64,000 bases of DNA from Sclerodactyla briareus (lineage: Eukaryota > Echinodermata > Holothuroidea > Dendrochirotida > Sclerodactylidae), in NCBI GenBank assembly GCA_026419785.1, contig JAODTK010005860.1, positions 1 to 64,000 of the forward strand, given 5' to 3'. Both the position numbers and the translations under genes were made by a program. Below the pieces are notes generated by a model that saw only the letters and a list, made by a program, of their open reading frames with translations, did no database searches and was not told the origin of the DNA. Position 1 is the stretch's first letter. Each line of letters opens with the position of its first letter. Shown piece by piece: positions 37,453-48,769 of the stretch.

Positions 37453-37491
<39 letters not shown>
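37432..37491 (-). repeat. Poly-T tract, possible retroposon tail
   Basis: About 58 bases of nearly pure T broken by one G pair. Read on the minus strand it is a poly-A tail, preceded by TTGAAT and followed by TTAATAAACAG. It may mark the 3' end of a minus-strand retroposed sequence, although no body is recognised. Confidence 0.6.
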
Positions 37492-37493
<2 letters not shown>

Positions 37494-38110
37494 TCAATTC
37501 AGGTGTGGTAGGATCCTGAGGTGCTGAAAAAATCGTTGACCACATCGAGGATAGGTGAAAGGAACTAAAGAATCCAAAGCATTCACATGAAAGTTCCTGT
37601 AAGTCATAAGCAACCGTTTGATCAGTCTGAAGTTAATATTATGATCATTTATATTTTGAGTTGAGCTACAGCACCATTGGTCTCTAGTTTACATTCCCCA
37701 TCCCCAATAAAATCCTTTGGAATGCGTCACGATGCCGGTCTTGTAACCTGAGAAAAAAGAGACATGATAAAGAGAATTTCGGATATCGTATTTTCTTTAT
37801 TTTTATTCATCTCATTTCCCTTTCTCCATCACATTACTTCGACGAATTCCTCATCTCCCGCCACCCACCCAATCCCCTCAAATTGCCCATCGCCGACCGA
37901 TTCCTTTGACCCTGTCTCTCCAACTCCACGCTGCCCCTCCTGGCTGCTGTTTGTAGACCCACACCTTCCCCACGCGTTATTCTTCGTCCGACGAGGGTGG
38001 GGAGAATGTACACGAGATTACTACATCAGTAACCCTTCCCTCTCCCCTGGCTCCTCCTTGATCAGATAATCGCCCCTGGTGATTTCAGGCCCCTGGGGGT
38101 TGTCATACGT

Positions 38111-38308
38111 TCACCGATCGGGTCTTTTTACTACAGCTGTCTCATCTATTTTCTCCAGGGATGGGACACGCTTCAGTGGATGCGATGCTAGGCACGGCTG
38201 CTTGCCCCCTCTCTGCTGAGGACACCCGTTGCAGTGTATCAGGCGTCCCGCTGTTCGCTCGGAGATGATTGAAAGCCTTCTCATGTTGAGCAAATCTTCC
38301 TTAAACAT
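38111..38308 (-). CDS. Candidate coding region, unknown, Cys-containing
   Basis: From an ATG at 38308 the minus strand is open for 65 codons (MFKEDLLNMRRLSIISERTA...HCNGCPQQRGG). It reads like protein and sits in a GC-richer block. The sequence before it ends in CAG, so it could be an internal exon. No family is recognised. Its relation to the secreted-protein candidate further upstream on the same strand is unknown. Confidence 0.25.
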   Translation of the reverse strand: MFKEDLLNMRRLSIISERTAGRLIHCNGCPQQRGGKQPCLASHPLKRVPSLEKIDETAVVKRPDR

Positions 38309-38338
38309 CTGGTGTCCGTGGTATGTTATTCCTCGTTC

Positions 38339-38550
38339 TCAGTAGTGTCTGAAAATCAGAATCCGTACGCTTCGCCCTCTCGCCCTTTTCTTGGCCTCCC
38401 CTGACTTGCAGAATTTCGTTCGCAGTCCCTTTCTCGATTTATAACTCCTTCGCAGTGATCTCGACGGGTTTCTTTCCCACCTCCTCTTTAGAAAACCGTC
38501 ATCTGTCGTCATTCTTTGCCGCTCCTGACGTACGAGCGTATGACCCAAGA
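38339..38550 (-). CDS. Candidate coding region, Arg/Lys-rich, unknown
   Basis: The minus-strand frame is open across at least 70 codons and ends at TGA near 38339. The only internal ATG gives MTTDDGFLKRRWERNP and then a strongly basic tail (KSRKGLRTKFCKSGEAKKRA). Plus-strand frames over 38455-38856 are also open and follow a good acceptor (TCTACATTGCAG at 38602-38613), so the strand is uncertain. One of the two is a shadow. Confidence 0.2.
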
Positions 38551-38613
38551 GTGACCGTCTCCCTCCGAGGGACGGTTGCCTGTTGCTACAATTTTCTCTC
38601 TTCTACATTGCAG

Positions 38614-38856
38614 GTTGAATACCTCGGCAATGCAGAGAATTTGATGCAAGGGTCCTCGGCCCTCGTGCTATTGATCCCTATAGCTGTAGACCTCTTTAGT
38701 GGCGTAGAAAGCGAGCCTCCGCTAGTCTACTGGCCTGCCTGTAGTTCTAGCTTATACGTCGACTGCTCGTTCCTCCACATCTTTTATGAGAAGGCACCGC
38801 CGCGGGTATACTCTGAAGACTCGGATTCCACGTCCTCAGATGTGGTAACACAGTAG
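38614..38856 (+). CDS. Alternative plus-strand exon candidate, unknown
   Basis: After a pyrimidine tract and CAG at 38611-38613 the plus strand is open to TAG at 38854-38856 (start VEYLGNAENLMQGSSALVLL). It ends in an acidic, Ser-rich tail (YSEDSDSTSSDVVTQ) with several hydrophobic residues and four Cys between. No family is recognised. It competes with the minus-strand reading of the same bases. Confidence 0.25.
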   Translation, partial: VEYLGNAENLMQGSSALVLLIPIAVDLFSGVESEPPLVYWPACSSSLYVDCSFLHIFYEKAPPRVYSEDSDSTSSDVVTQ

Positions 38857-38893
38857 TCGCCATTGTCTCCTCCTCCGTACAAACCTGTTAATA

Positions 38894-39063
38894 CTACAGC
38901 GGTGTCCCGTATCTGATACAGCCGACGAGGAATTGCGTTGACTGGTGTGTCGATGCATGTCGCAACTCTCCCGTCCTCTTAGGTGTCTGTAGCACGAGAA
39001 CGTACGGCCCTTTCTTCTTCGATTTCTTGCTTTTGTTTGAGCGCTGTATAACCGACAACTTCC
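38894..39063 (-). CDS. Possible exon 2 of the secreted-protein candidate
   Basis: It is preceded on the minus strand by a good acceptor with a pyrimidine tract (TTTTCGTTCCGTTTCAG, ending at 39064). The longest frame is basic at first (SNKSKKSKKKGPYVLVLQ) and ends FLVGCIRYGTPL before TAG at 38896-38894. The frame that joins exon 1 without a shift stops earlier, after about 27 codons. The intron would be about 270 bases. Confidence 0.35.
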
Positions 39064-39333
39064 CTGAAACGGAACGAAAACGTGTTAGTATTCACAACGT
39101 ATAATACGGTATCACTTGGCAATTCTTCTTTATTGTAACATTTTGAGAGCCTGTCCAATTGGATAATCCGATATGCTGAGGACCCACGGAGTAACTCTGC
39201 CTGCGCTCACGCGTGAAGCTTGAAGAAAAGGGAGGGCGCTCCTGGTTAGACAACAACAACAAAACAGGTTGTTGAGTCATCACATCGTATCATTTAAGAA
39301 TAAAGAGTCATCTATATAAAGCAGTTCCTATAC

Positions 39334-39593
39334 CTCGCACACATAAGCGCATAGCGCGGAGTCCTCTCGACGTGGGTACAGGGTTCGCCTTCGGCCCTGG
39401 AATCTGTAGGACTCCAGATTCCCTCCCTAGTGCAATCCTGAGCTCCTTTTGGGAACATTTTTATCCTGTTTATCGGGCTCTCAGTTGACAAGAATCTAGA
39501 AATTATCAGGACGACTGCTATAATTCTGTGCACCATAGAACTAACGTCTATGGAGTTGACAACCGGGCACAGGTTTTTACGGCGGGCTGTCAT
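39334..39593 (-). CDS. Possible secreted small Cys protein, exon 1
   Basis: An ATG at 39593 opens MTARRKNLCPVV. A second ATG at 39536 begins a signal-peptide-like MVHRIIAVVLIISRFLS. The mature part has spaced cysteines (AQDCTREGIWSP, then GEPCTHVERTPRYALMCA). It ends at a donor, GAG|GTATAG, at 39334/39333. A candidate exon 2 is at 39063-38894. The two exons join in frame only to a short C-terminus (REVVGYTALKQKQE...); the longer open frame of exon 2 needs a one-base shift. That longer frame ends in a block with YVLVLQ and VGC, which recalls the C-terminus of IL-17-type cytokines, but the resemblance is weak. It could equally be an unrelated secreted peptide. Confidence 0.35.
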
Positions 39594-39699
39594 TGTATAT
39601 TGAATGACTCCGGAAAATTGAATGAACAATGCGAGAATAAATATGATCAGTCGGAAGACCGATACTCACCGCACTAATTCACAAAAAGGGGTCTGACAA

Positions 39700-41630
39700 A
39701 AATGGCATATCTGCGGAAGTCGGGTAATCCCCCCTAAATCCTCCTCTGAAGTAAGAATTTGATATTATAATACGACCCATTCTTGACAAACTTCCTGATG
39801 AAATTCCCAGACTATAAAATATTCCTACAATTACACTCTGGCTGCTAATCTTAGCAGGTTTATTTTGTCCACATAAATATGTATTAGCTGTCGAATAAAT
39901 TCAATTGGCGGTTCTGGCAATGCCGGAACAGGTGAAGCGACGTTCACAGCTGGACACTGTATAAGTTTTAATGATAATTATCTTACCGATAGGGGTCGAA
40001 TCCCTGTGACCACAGATTAATAAGATTTCTTTTTTTTTATACGAATACTATCCTCGGAAGGTATTTTAGTCTGAAGAAATTCTCCTCGTGATGATTATAC
40101 TATACCGAGATATTTTACTGGACCATAGTAACTCTAAGATTGAAATCATTAAAGAAAAAACTTTGCTGGTTTCTGCCAGGAACCGATTGGTTTTCTCGAT
40201 TGTTGCCCTCTAATCTACCCCTGCACAACCTCTGTATGATAACACTACGTCCTGCATACTGTGAGCATTATCACTCTTAATTACCCATAATATCAGTTCA
40301 TTGAGTTGAATCAATTATTGTTAAAAAATAAAAATTCACCGCAGATTATAAATAAGTTCGGGCTAAGCGGGCAAACCTGTATCACCCCCCCCACCCACCC
40401 ACAATAAAATTAAACGGCATAAGATAAAACCATTATGTACACACATGAACTAACATTGGCATAAAGTTGATACCCTTGCTTCAATTCAGGGCCCAATTGA
40501 AGGAAGACCCGGGTGTCTTGAAAACCCCATCCAATTAATTGAAGCCTTTTCGAAAACGGAAAAGATGAGATCACCAGGTGTACTTCTAACCTCACAGTAA
40601 CGAATAATGTCCAATACGGTTCTAATTTTTCCACCATATACCGGCCCTAATTGGGGAAATCGGTGATTGCTCAGGGTAATATATCATTATGGTTCTTCGT
40701 AATACGGGTAGCAATACTTTGGATGCAATTTTTGGTCTCGTCTGAACAATTCAGGAAGAAGGCTATGATCACTTTGTCATATGTATGGTGTACGTATGTG
40801 TGTGTGCATTTGTACAGTGCGTGTGTGCCTGACGAAGACAGGGGTTACTGGAAGTCATTCCGTGTGCCTATTTTGCATAGTTAGTATTCCAAATTTCAAA
40901 TTGGTTCGATTTTCATGAATCTTGAATGGGTAGGGTCCCTACCTTATATATCTTGACTTGAAGTCACTGGGGTTATCAGCACTGGGGTTATAATTTGCTT
41001 AATTCATTCATGTGCAGTTTGTTGAATTCCCGTGAAAGTGTGGTATTTAAAGTATTAAGTGTGGTCCACCAGTGGTCTTGAGATACCTGAAATATAGAAA
41101 ATGGGTCAATGGAGTTGATATTGTGTCTAATTTGGCTTAATTTGGCAGTCATATTTTCCACGAAAACTTAGATTCCTTCGGTAGACTTGGTCAATATTCA
41201 GTCCCTATGAATTGAAATTGGTCACTGATATGTGTTAGTAAGCTGTCTCTATAATGCTAATACAAAAATCTGAAAGCACACATGGGATGCCCAATTCCCG
41301 TTTAATAGAAGAGCACCTCTGTGAACTCATTGCGAAGTTTCTCCTGTGTCTGACGCTCATTTTTTCTGTTGGTCCACGGCGATACATGGAAGGCAACCAG
41401 TCGTGGCTCGGTTCCTACGTGTTATTTGTGAACGCAGTTTCGCGGTTTTATACCTGATGCCCTTGTGGTTGGTCATGGTATATAACTATATCCCCCTTTT
41501 GGGATATTATGGTTTTGGCAATGTCGGCGTCTCTGCGCCGCCACAGGAAGATTTTCGTGTTAACGCGATAACTCGCCAACACTTTGTCTGTTTGGGACGT
41601 TGAAACTGGCACACATGTTTTATCGGTGAA
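39700..41630. other. No recognised gene; partial R1-type repeat
   Basis: AT-rich. R1-type wording (GTCATTCCGTGTGCCTATTTTGC, trimmed here to its core TTTTGCATAGTTAGTATTCC, and GGTCACTGATATG) occurs at about 40850-41250. A tRNA B-box-like GGGTCGAATCCC lies at about 39997-40008, but no A box or cloverleaf was found. Confidence 0.4.
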
Positions 41631-42215
41631 AAATCTCGGATGAGTTTCGAATAATGGGCGTCGGCCCACACCACGAGGCGGCAGTCCTTGGAGTTTTGAC
41701 GAACTTTTGCTGATCTGCGCGTTTCAGACATGGCATCGTTTTTGAGACCAACTTTCGTTTTTCGCCCTAGACACTCCACCCTGCGGGGCCATTTTTTTTA
41801 TTTTTTTTACAAAACTTTCTTATCACTGACTTGCGCGTTCGGACCACCCCTCTGTTTCGCACATGTGATCCACCCGATGGCCACTCTGGAGTTTTTTTTT
41901 TTCTTCAAAACTTTTTCATCGTTGTTTTGCATGTTTTTGAACATGGGGATTGTTTTTATGGACCAACTTTCGTTTTTCCCCATGGGACCCACCCAGCGGC
42001 CATTTGATTTTTGTGACGAACTTTTATATCGCGCAGATTTGCAAGTTTTGGAACATCGCGATCGTTCTGAGCCAACTTTCGTTCCGCCCATGGACCCCAC
42101 CTGGCGGCCATTTTTTATTTATTAACAAAACTTTTTTATCACTGATTGCGCATTTCGGAACGTAGCGATCTTTTTGGGAACAACCTTCATTTTAGCCTCA
42201 TCGGGACCCCACCCG
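41630..42215 (+). repeat. ~108-bp tandem repeat, ~5 copies
   Basis: Each unit reads roughly ACCAACTTTCGTTTTTCGCC, then CCACCC.GCGGCCATTTTT, then ACAAAACTTT.TTATC and TTGCGC.TTT.GGA. Landmarks at 41748, 41964, 42070 and 42180 give spacings of 2x108, 106 and 110. Open frames across it are repeat translations. Confidence 0.8.
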
Positions 42216-42689
42216 CCCATCTGATCTCAGGCGTTTTCAAATGAGATAGACATGTCTCTCCCATCTGTATTTTCTAAATGTGGGGATATACACTTTGGCG
42301 GTTTTATCCGCCAGGCGATGTCTAAGTTTTGAATACGGGCCCAAAAGGTGAGAGACCCGCGTTTGTCGGATGGAGACGTCAATGGTGATTCATGAGAAGG
42401 GGGAATTACCCACCCGATGTTTACAAATAGATTGGTGGGTTTTACTCGAGGGGTAGGCCATTTGCAAGTTTGCTCTACGTCGATTACCCCACCCTCATTA
42501 AAGGGTACCGCCAAGAGCATTGCCTCATTCCGTGTCCCTGGTGTAGCAGTATCCAAAAGTACTAAGCCCATATCGACTTTGTTTTTTGTTAGTTCAAACC
42601 GCTATGCGGGTTGAGCCTCTTGTGATGCTATAGATCTAATCTATCTATCTATCTATCCTATCTATCATCCATTCTGGTAAACTTTTGCT

Positions 42690-44000
42690 GGTTTTGAGCC
42701 ACAAAGTGTTTCGTGCTTTGGATGAATCTCGACCAACTTGTCACAATGTTGTATTGACTGATGGGTCAGGTCAACTGCATAAGGGGCACGATAAGGCCAA
42801 TAAGTGGCAAACTGCAAAACGCTACATCTCCTACAAATTTTGGTGCAGAGTGCTGATGTTCGGCCATAGTGATGGTCTATCCATCGGTAACTCGGGGTGT
42901 TCAGAATTTTTGATCCAAGGTCCCACTTTGGGCCAGAGGGCTCCCTTTTATGAAATTTTCGCAGCACGATGGTACTTGAAAGCATCAAGCTTCATTAGCA
43001 GATTCTTTTTTTAACGTTACATGTAATGTTCCCTTGGGTAGAGGGCGTCGGGGGTGTTCAGGAAGTTTGGGCCCGGGCCCGTTTGGGCAAAATGGAATTG
43101 TGGAATTACCGCAATTTGAATTACCGCAAAATCTTTGTAATCTCCTACAATTTAGTGGCACAGTACTTAAATTTCATACAATGTGCTTGCAATGCATCTC
43201 CTCCCCACAAGCTTCAATTGATATTCTTCAAAGTTACTGTAATGGTCCTTGGGTAGATGGCCTGGGTTGTTCAAGAATTTTGTCCCAGGGCCCAACTGGG
43301 CCCTAGGCCCATTATATGAATACTGTTAAATCTTGTATCTTTCCTACAATCTGGTTGCACATTCTGATGTCGTCATAATGATGGTGTTATAGCTGTACCT
43401 TCAGGTGCCCAGGGATTTTGGGCCTCGCCTTGTGTGGGCCCGAGGGCCCCTATGTGGATTACGCCAATGCCGCTCCTCTTACAAGTTTGGTGCACAGTAC
43501 TGACATTCAGTCATAATGATGGCTAACAGCCGTACCTTTGTGGCGTGTTCTGAATTTTCGAGATCCAAGGTCCCACCTGGGCCCGAAGGCCCATTTATGA
43601 AATTTCACCAATGGTACTTGAAATGCATCTCCTTCCACAAGTACCAATTGATGTAACGCTTCCTCGTTAGTGGTCCATCGGGGGGTGTTTTGTCAAACTT
43701 CTGGCTGAAGTCCCAATGTGGGCCCTGGGGCCCCTCAGTTTAAATCAATGCAAAATGCTGCTTCTACAAATTTTGATGCACAAGTCAGTGCTGATGTTCG
43801 GTCATAATGTAGGTTCTAGTAGCCGTACCTTCAGGGTTCGCAGGACTTTTGGCTTGAGGGCCCGAGAGCCATCACGTGCAATAAAGCAAAATGTTTCTCC
43901 ACTACAGGGCTGATGATTTATCATAATGAATGAAATATTCATACCTAAGGGCTTTTCAAGAATTTTTGGTCCAAGGACCCACTTGGGCCCTACGGCCTAC
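42690..44000 (+). repeat. ~145-bp tandem array with GGGCCC cores, ~8 copies
   Basis: Units contain a core like TCCAAGGTCCCACTTGGGCC with CCGAGGGCCC, at about 42912, 43066, 43283, 43428, 43572, 43714, 43850 and 43973. Flanking words such as CATCTCCTACAAATTTTGGT and GATGTTCGGTCATAATGATG are shared. Spacing shrinks from about 150 to about 125 toward the right, with one longer gap. Confidence 0.75.
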
Positions 44001-44699
44001 CTACCCCTTAATTATTCCAGTGTGTCACAATTGCCTTTTGGCCCCCAACAGTCAGTCTGTGATGGTTCCCGACCAAACTTGGACACATTGTTGATTGACC
44101 CTGATGCATGTGTTTTGACGTCGTGCAAGGTCAGGTCCAAGTCAGCGGCCATATATGCCTTATCGATAATTTCAGACTATCTCCTCCTACAAGTAACGTA
44201 GATTTCCTTGAAACTGTGTATAATGTTCCTTGGAGGTGCTCTAATTCGCTTGTTTGCAGATTTTTGGATGCCACATCATATAGTGTCTTAGAATTGAAAC
44301 AGTAACATCTGTAAAAGAAGCACACCAGTCATTTTTTGATGATGTCGGTGGACCAAACTTGGACCAAGGTTCATTGACTTTTGTGACTGGTGAAGGTCAA
44401 GGTCAAAAGGGGCGCCACTAGGCCATTGTGTTTAAAGTGCCTCTTCCTCTCTTTTTTCGATGGATTCTGGACTAAAGTGAGAGATAACAAAGTTCATTGT
44501 AGTTTGGCCTTATAAAGATCATTGTCAAAGGGTGTTATAGGGGCACAGTTAGGCATTGCTTGAAATGCCTTCTTGGCCTCATGATCTTGAACAGTTAAAA
44601 CACATAATGTTCTCAAATGAGTTCTGCATCAATGAACCCATTTGGTCAAACGATTGAATTCCGGGAACAACGGACCCCACTTTTTGAGACCAGCGAGGT

Positions 44700-44940
44700 A
44701 TTCTACACCCCCCCCCCCCCCAATTTTTTTGTGTTGTTGTCACCAGTACCCCCTTCCACTTCCCCCAACCCTACCCCCTCTCCCCCCAAAAAAACCCCCA
44801 ACCCCCCCCCCCCCCCAGAAAAGGATGATAAAATGTTTTATGATTCTTCATTGATTCCTGGCGAAGGCAAAAGGAATTATGCAGTGACGCACGTGCCGTA
44901 TGTGTGTGTGTGTGTCTGTGTGTGCGTGTGTGCGTTGTGT
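44700..44940 (+). repeat. Poly-C tracts and GT microsatellite
   Basis: C runs lie at about 44708-44722 and 44801-44816, followed by an interrupted GT/GC-rich microsatellite at 44899-44942. It translates to proline- and cysteine-rich artefacts. Confidence 0.9.
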
Positions 44941-44944
44941 GTGG

Positions 44945-45420
44945 CACTCCTTGTCAGCACGATATCTGCAGAACGCAAGCATATATGAAGTTCAAAAATT
45001 AGTAGGTGGGGTTAGGACATACAAGAGGGTGGCCCCTATTGTTTTGGGTGCCAGTTCAAGGTCATTTAAGGTAACGAGAGGGCAACGTTCAGAAAGAAAA
45101 GCTCGTCAGCTCGATATTAAGGAACGCAAGATGCAATCAAGTTCAAATTAGGTATGTGGGTTGCACGTAGTTGAGGATTGAACCCTATTGTTTTTGGTGC
45201 TAGTCAAGGTCATTTAAGGTCACGAGAGGGCAAACGTCAGAAAGCTTGTCAGCACGATATCTAAGGAAACGCAAGCATGCTCAAGTTGTAAATTAGTATG
45301 TGGTTGCACGTATGTTGAGGAGTGAACCTTATTGTTTTTGGTGCTAGGTCAAGGTCATTAAGGTCACAATAGGACAATCCCTATAGATCTTGGCAATGTA
45401 ACTTTGGCGGATGTTGTATT
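44945..45420 (+). repeat. ~145-bp tandem repeat, 3 copies, AGGTCA-rich
   Basis: Units share TTGTCAGCACGATATCT, then ACGCAAGCAT, CCTATTGTTTTTGGTGC and CAAGGTCATTTAAGGTCAC. Single related units occur at about 55920-56110 and 56960-57120. Confidence 0.8.
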
Positions 45421-45475
45421 AGAAAGTTTGTTCGTCTGGGCAAATAAAGTTCTGGTGACCTACTTTGACCTCGTT

Positions 45476-45488
45476 TGACCTTTGACCT
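45476..45488 (-). promoter_or_regulatory. Perfect DR1 nuclear-receptor-type element
   Basis: TGACCTTTGACCT reads AGGTCA-A-AGGTCA on the minus strand, which is a perfect direct repeat with 1-base spacing, the binding form of RXR-, HNF4- and COUP-TF-type receptors. Further TGACCT words flank it. Function is not shown. Confidence 0.5.
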
Positions 45489-46439
45489 AGTTTGACCTGT
45501 TCGACACTGTGACCATTGGTGTATTTTTGGATGACCAGAATCCTCTTGTTGAGACAACCCATCAAGGGAATTAGACTAATGTAATACAACACTCCTATCA
45601 CAAGCTATCTCAGGGAACGCACATGTGTGAGAGGCCAAGACAGCCTGAAAACACTGGAATGTTGTTAAGTTTGACGTTTGACATTGACTACTTGGCAACA
45701 AAATTTTAGAGGGATGTGTAATGGAAAGTTGTTGTTTTTTTTCGTCTTGGCGAACTGCATAGTTTCGCTATGCATGGGAGCCTACATGTCGTTTTGAACT
45801 TTGTATTTTGGTGGCCACCTGCCACTCAGCAAATTTGAGATGCTTGTGTCAGGATAAAAAATATTTGACATAATTGTGCCCAGTGCCCCGATATATGTCC
45901 CTCAGACAGGGTATGTGATACCACGGAAGGGGGAGAGAATGAAGGGAATGAATAATTTGAGATTCCGTGTGGGCAACTTTATAGAAAGAAATTTTGAGTT
46001 TAAAACCGACAATATGTAATGGAGGTATTTTTCTGGTTTGGCGTAAGTAGCCACTAGCCTGTCAGCGATGGCTAGGAATCGCGACACAGTTTGGTGTCTT
46101 GTTTATGTTAGGATAAATCCAGCTTATGTGGTTGGAATACAGGTTAAGAAACAATGTTGGGGAAACTCAAGTTCTCGAATACGGTTCTCGAGTGTGAGAA
46201 GAGACTAGGGTACCACAAGTCTGATAATTAGCGCTCAGACATGACCAGTAAATTACCGGTTTTACGGTGGGAATGTCCGGAGAAAGGTGTTCTCGTTCCT
46301 CGGTCATAGTTTGTCCCATTGAGTCACAGGGGGGGGGTAGACATATCAGCTAGGGAAGAGCGGTGGAGAAGGGAAGGGAGCTGCAATACTTACTTAGTGA
46401 GCGGTTGCTGTTGGTTGGCCCGTAAGGTCCGGTTGGTCG

Positions 46440-46820
46440 TTTGTAAGATTGGACGTTCAAAATACCAAAAGGTAAGTGTGAGGAAAGAACGGATGATGAG
46501 TGAAGATGTGCAAGGACGTTCGCGGGGAAATAGGTCAGAATCATTACCCGATTTCAGAATGGGCCTATTTCGTGAAGTACAATACCAGTTTATAACAGAG
46601 AAAAGTTATCCCAGAAGGGGGAGTGGGTAAAGAAGTGTTTAACTTCCATACTCCGCGCCCCCTCTTTTTCGATATTCAAATTTAACGTTACACTAGAGTG
46701 ATCAGAACGAAATAGGAACAATTGGATGATAAGTGAAGCTGGCAAAGGACTTTCCAGCGAGGAAATAGGTTAGAATCATTACCGAATCAGATTGAGCCTG
46801 AACGAGAAACAGGAGGAAGA
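46440..46820 (+). repeat. ~235-bp direct repeat, 2 copies
   Basis: The two units share GGAAATAGGTCAGAATCATT at about 46526 with GGAAATAGGTTAGAATCATT at about 46761, and the preceding GATGATGAGTGAAG with GATGATAAGTGAAG. No coding is evident. Confidence 0.65.
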
Positions 46821-46974
46821 CCTTAGAAGTCCGACTCTTCTGGTAACTCTGTCCAACCCACAAGAACAATGGAAAAACTAGCTCATTATATACAATGCAT
46901 GACATTTTTCATACATTCCCCTTTTTAACAACCATGAAACTAAGTAAGTTAAACACAAATTCAACTGGATCAGA

Positions 46975-47690
46975 TCAGGCAATATATAATAGACTTATCC
47001 TGTTTACAAGGATTTTGATCTCTAATGACCTCAATGGCCTTTGATCACGGTAAGGTTCATTTAATCGTCCTGAGGAAACACATACCAGTATGAGCTCCAT
47101 CAATTCAGATTGGGGTAAGTCATTGTGTATAGAAACTAAAATTAGCGGAAGAATAATATTTTGCACTCAAAATGGCCCTCAATCAATAGGAAAAATGGAG
47201 GTTTCTTGTAATCTCCCAGCGGAAGCGGCATATTAAATTCAGCTGTTTAGGGACCATTCAGTCTAGACTTATCGTGTTCACAAGGATTTTCAGATTGTGA
47301 CCTCACTACCTTCAACCCGTCCCCCAGAACAATAAGGTTCATGTACGGTAATCATGTGGGGAATCCCATACAAAATATGAACTTCATCAATCAAAGGAGG
47401 GTCAAGTTGATGTATTCACAAGCCAAACTTTGGCCAATAAATATTCATGCTTTCTCATGTCCCCGATCTAATGTTTACCGAAAATGGGCCCACAGACCAC
47501 ACTAGAACACACGGTTCTCGTAAATAAGCTGCATAACCAAAATTTCAGCCAATCGGACCAAGCATTTTGGAGGTGTTTCGAGATTATCAATTTTGACCTC
47601 CCACCAAGGGTCCCTGCCGCATAGACATACCAAGCAGGAGCTTGATCCATCCAGGTGGATTGCGTTATCGTATGCGAAGCTACACACACA
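46975..47690 (+). repeat. Diverged copies of the 305-bp satellite
   Basis: Units share GACTTATCCTGTTTACAAGG, CATACCAGTATGAGCTCCAT and AATAAGGTTCATGTACGG with the array at 57.3-59.6 kb. A third partial unit ends in a CA/TA microsatellite at about 47681-47702. Confidence 0.65.
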
Positions 47691-47898
47691 CACACATACA
47701 CATGAGTGAGCCCTATAGTTGATATAGCAATCTTTGTGGATTATGAACAGCGAGCCGGAATGTGGCTCCACTGTGATTCGAACCGCGGACCTCATTGCAG
47801 TCTTGTTTCAGTAACTATTTTAGCGTATGAAGCCAACTATAGTGGTCTCGCAAACCCGACGACATGAGACCTCACCGTGGGATCACATCTATACTTAC

Positions 47899-48082
47899 AA
47901 TAGCCAGTTCCTCTCATTCTCATGTCAAGACTCAACTGATAGTTAGAAACGAGTTGTTCTGCAGGCTGTTGCCGCTCTCTCCTCTCACGACCTTTTCTAC
48001 GAGGTCCTGTATCGCTACTGCTCTCTGCTCGTGTGCCGTGTGTAACCGTTAACATTTGTATCATAGCGTGTGTGTGTGGTGC
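47899..48082 (-). CDS. Two-exon gene candidate, exon B
   Basis: A consensus acceptor (TTTTCTTTTCCTGCAACAG, ending at 48083) opens 61 codons in phase 0. This fits exon A across an intron of about 690 bases. The peptide goes from MIQMLTVTHGTRAESSSD to a basic stretch (RRKGRERRERQQPAEQL) and SNYQLSLDMRMRGTGY. It ends at a near-perfect donor, ATT|GTAAGTATAG (47899/47898), in phase 1, so at least one more exon is expected to the left. The basic run could be a nuclear signal or a processing site. The function is unknown. Confidence 0.45.
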
Positions 48083-48769
48083 CTGTTGCAGGAAAAGAAA
48101 ATCGTCACACTGAGGGATTTCGCATAGGAATATTGTTTCTACTTCTAACGATCCTCCACGGATCCCGGCAGTGTACAATTCAAACCTTGCGACATATCTA
48201 TATACGGGAAGCGGACACCCATTCATTAGTGGTTCCTACGCGGAGAAGTTTTAGAGAGTACCAATGTTGTGCGTTTGGTGGGAATCCAGGTAACTTTCAC
48301 TAATTTGCAAATTTGCCCTAGAATTGAAAGCAAAAGTAGTGTCGGGACAGAATCCGTTGATTGAAGGTCGTCTGCTAACTTCGAGCTTCTCTGGTCGGAA
48401 AGTATCGTCGATTTAGTGTAATTTGGGAGTTGCTTTTGTTACTACAACCTCTCTGCTCTTCGCATGAATTTGCTTGGGCCTCCAAGTAGGGGACACAAGG
48501 ATCCAGGGACGGCTAAACGGAGGCAATTTAGTGTGAACGTCAATGGGGATCTACTAAGTTCCACTCCTTCGACTATATCATGCCGCGGTGTTTTGTTTTG
48601 CTTCGTTCTGCATGTCGAAATACGACAGCGTGAGTCTTTCTTTATTTCTCTCCGCAGTCTCCTGGAATTAACTTATTCTCTCTGTAAGTTTGGATCTTGT
48701 TGTTGTTAATAACTTCTAATATGTGGGGTTGATTGCACGGTATGCACGAGTAATTTTAATCCCTCTTAC

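Noticed and set aside
39997..40008. tRNA B-box-like GGGTCGAATCCC
   Set aside because: No A box at the right distance and no acceptor stem.
44617..44988. Pro-rich and Cys/Val-rich ORFs
   Set aside because: They arise from poly-C tracts and the GT microsatellite.
47770..47790. tRNA B-box-like GGTTCGAATCAC on the minus strand
   Set aside because: No matching A box or cloverleaf. It could be a SINE scrap but the support is too thin.
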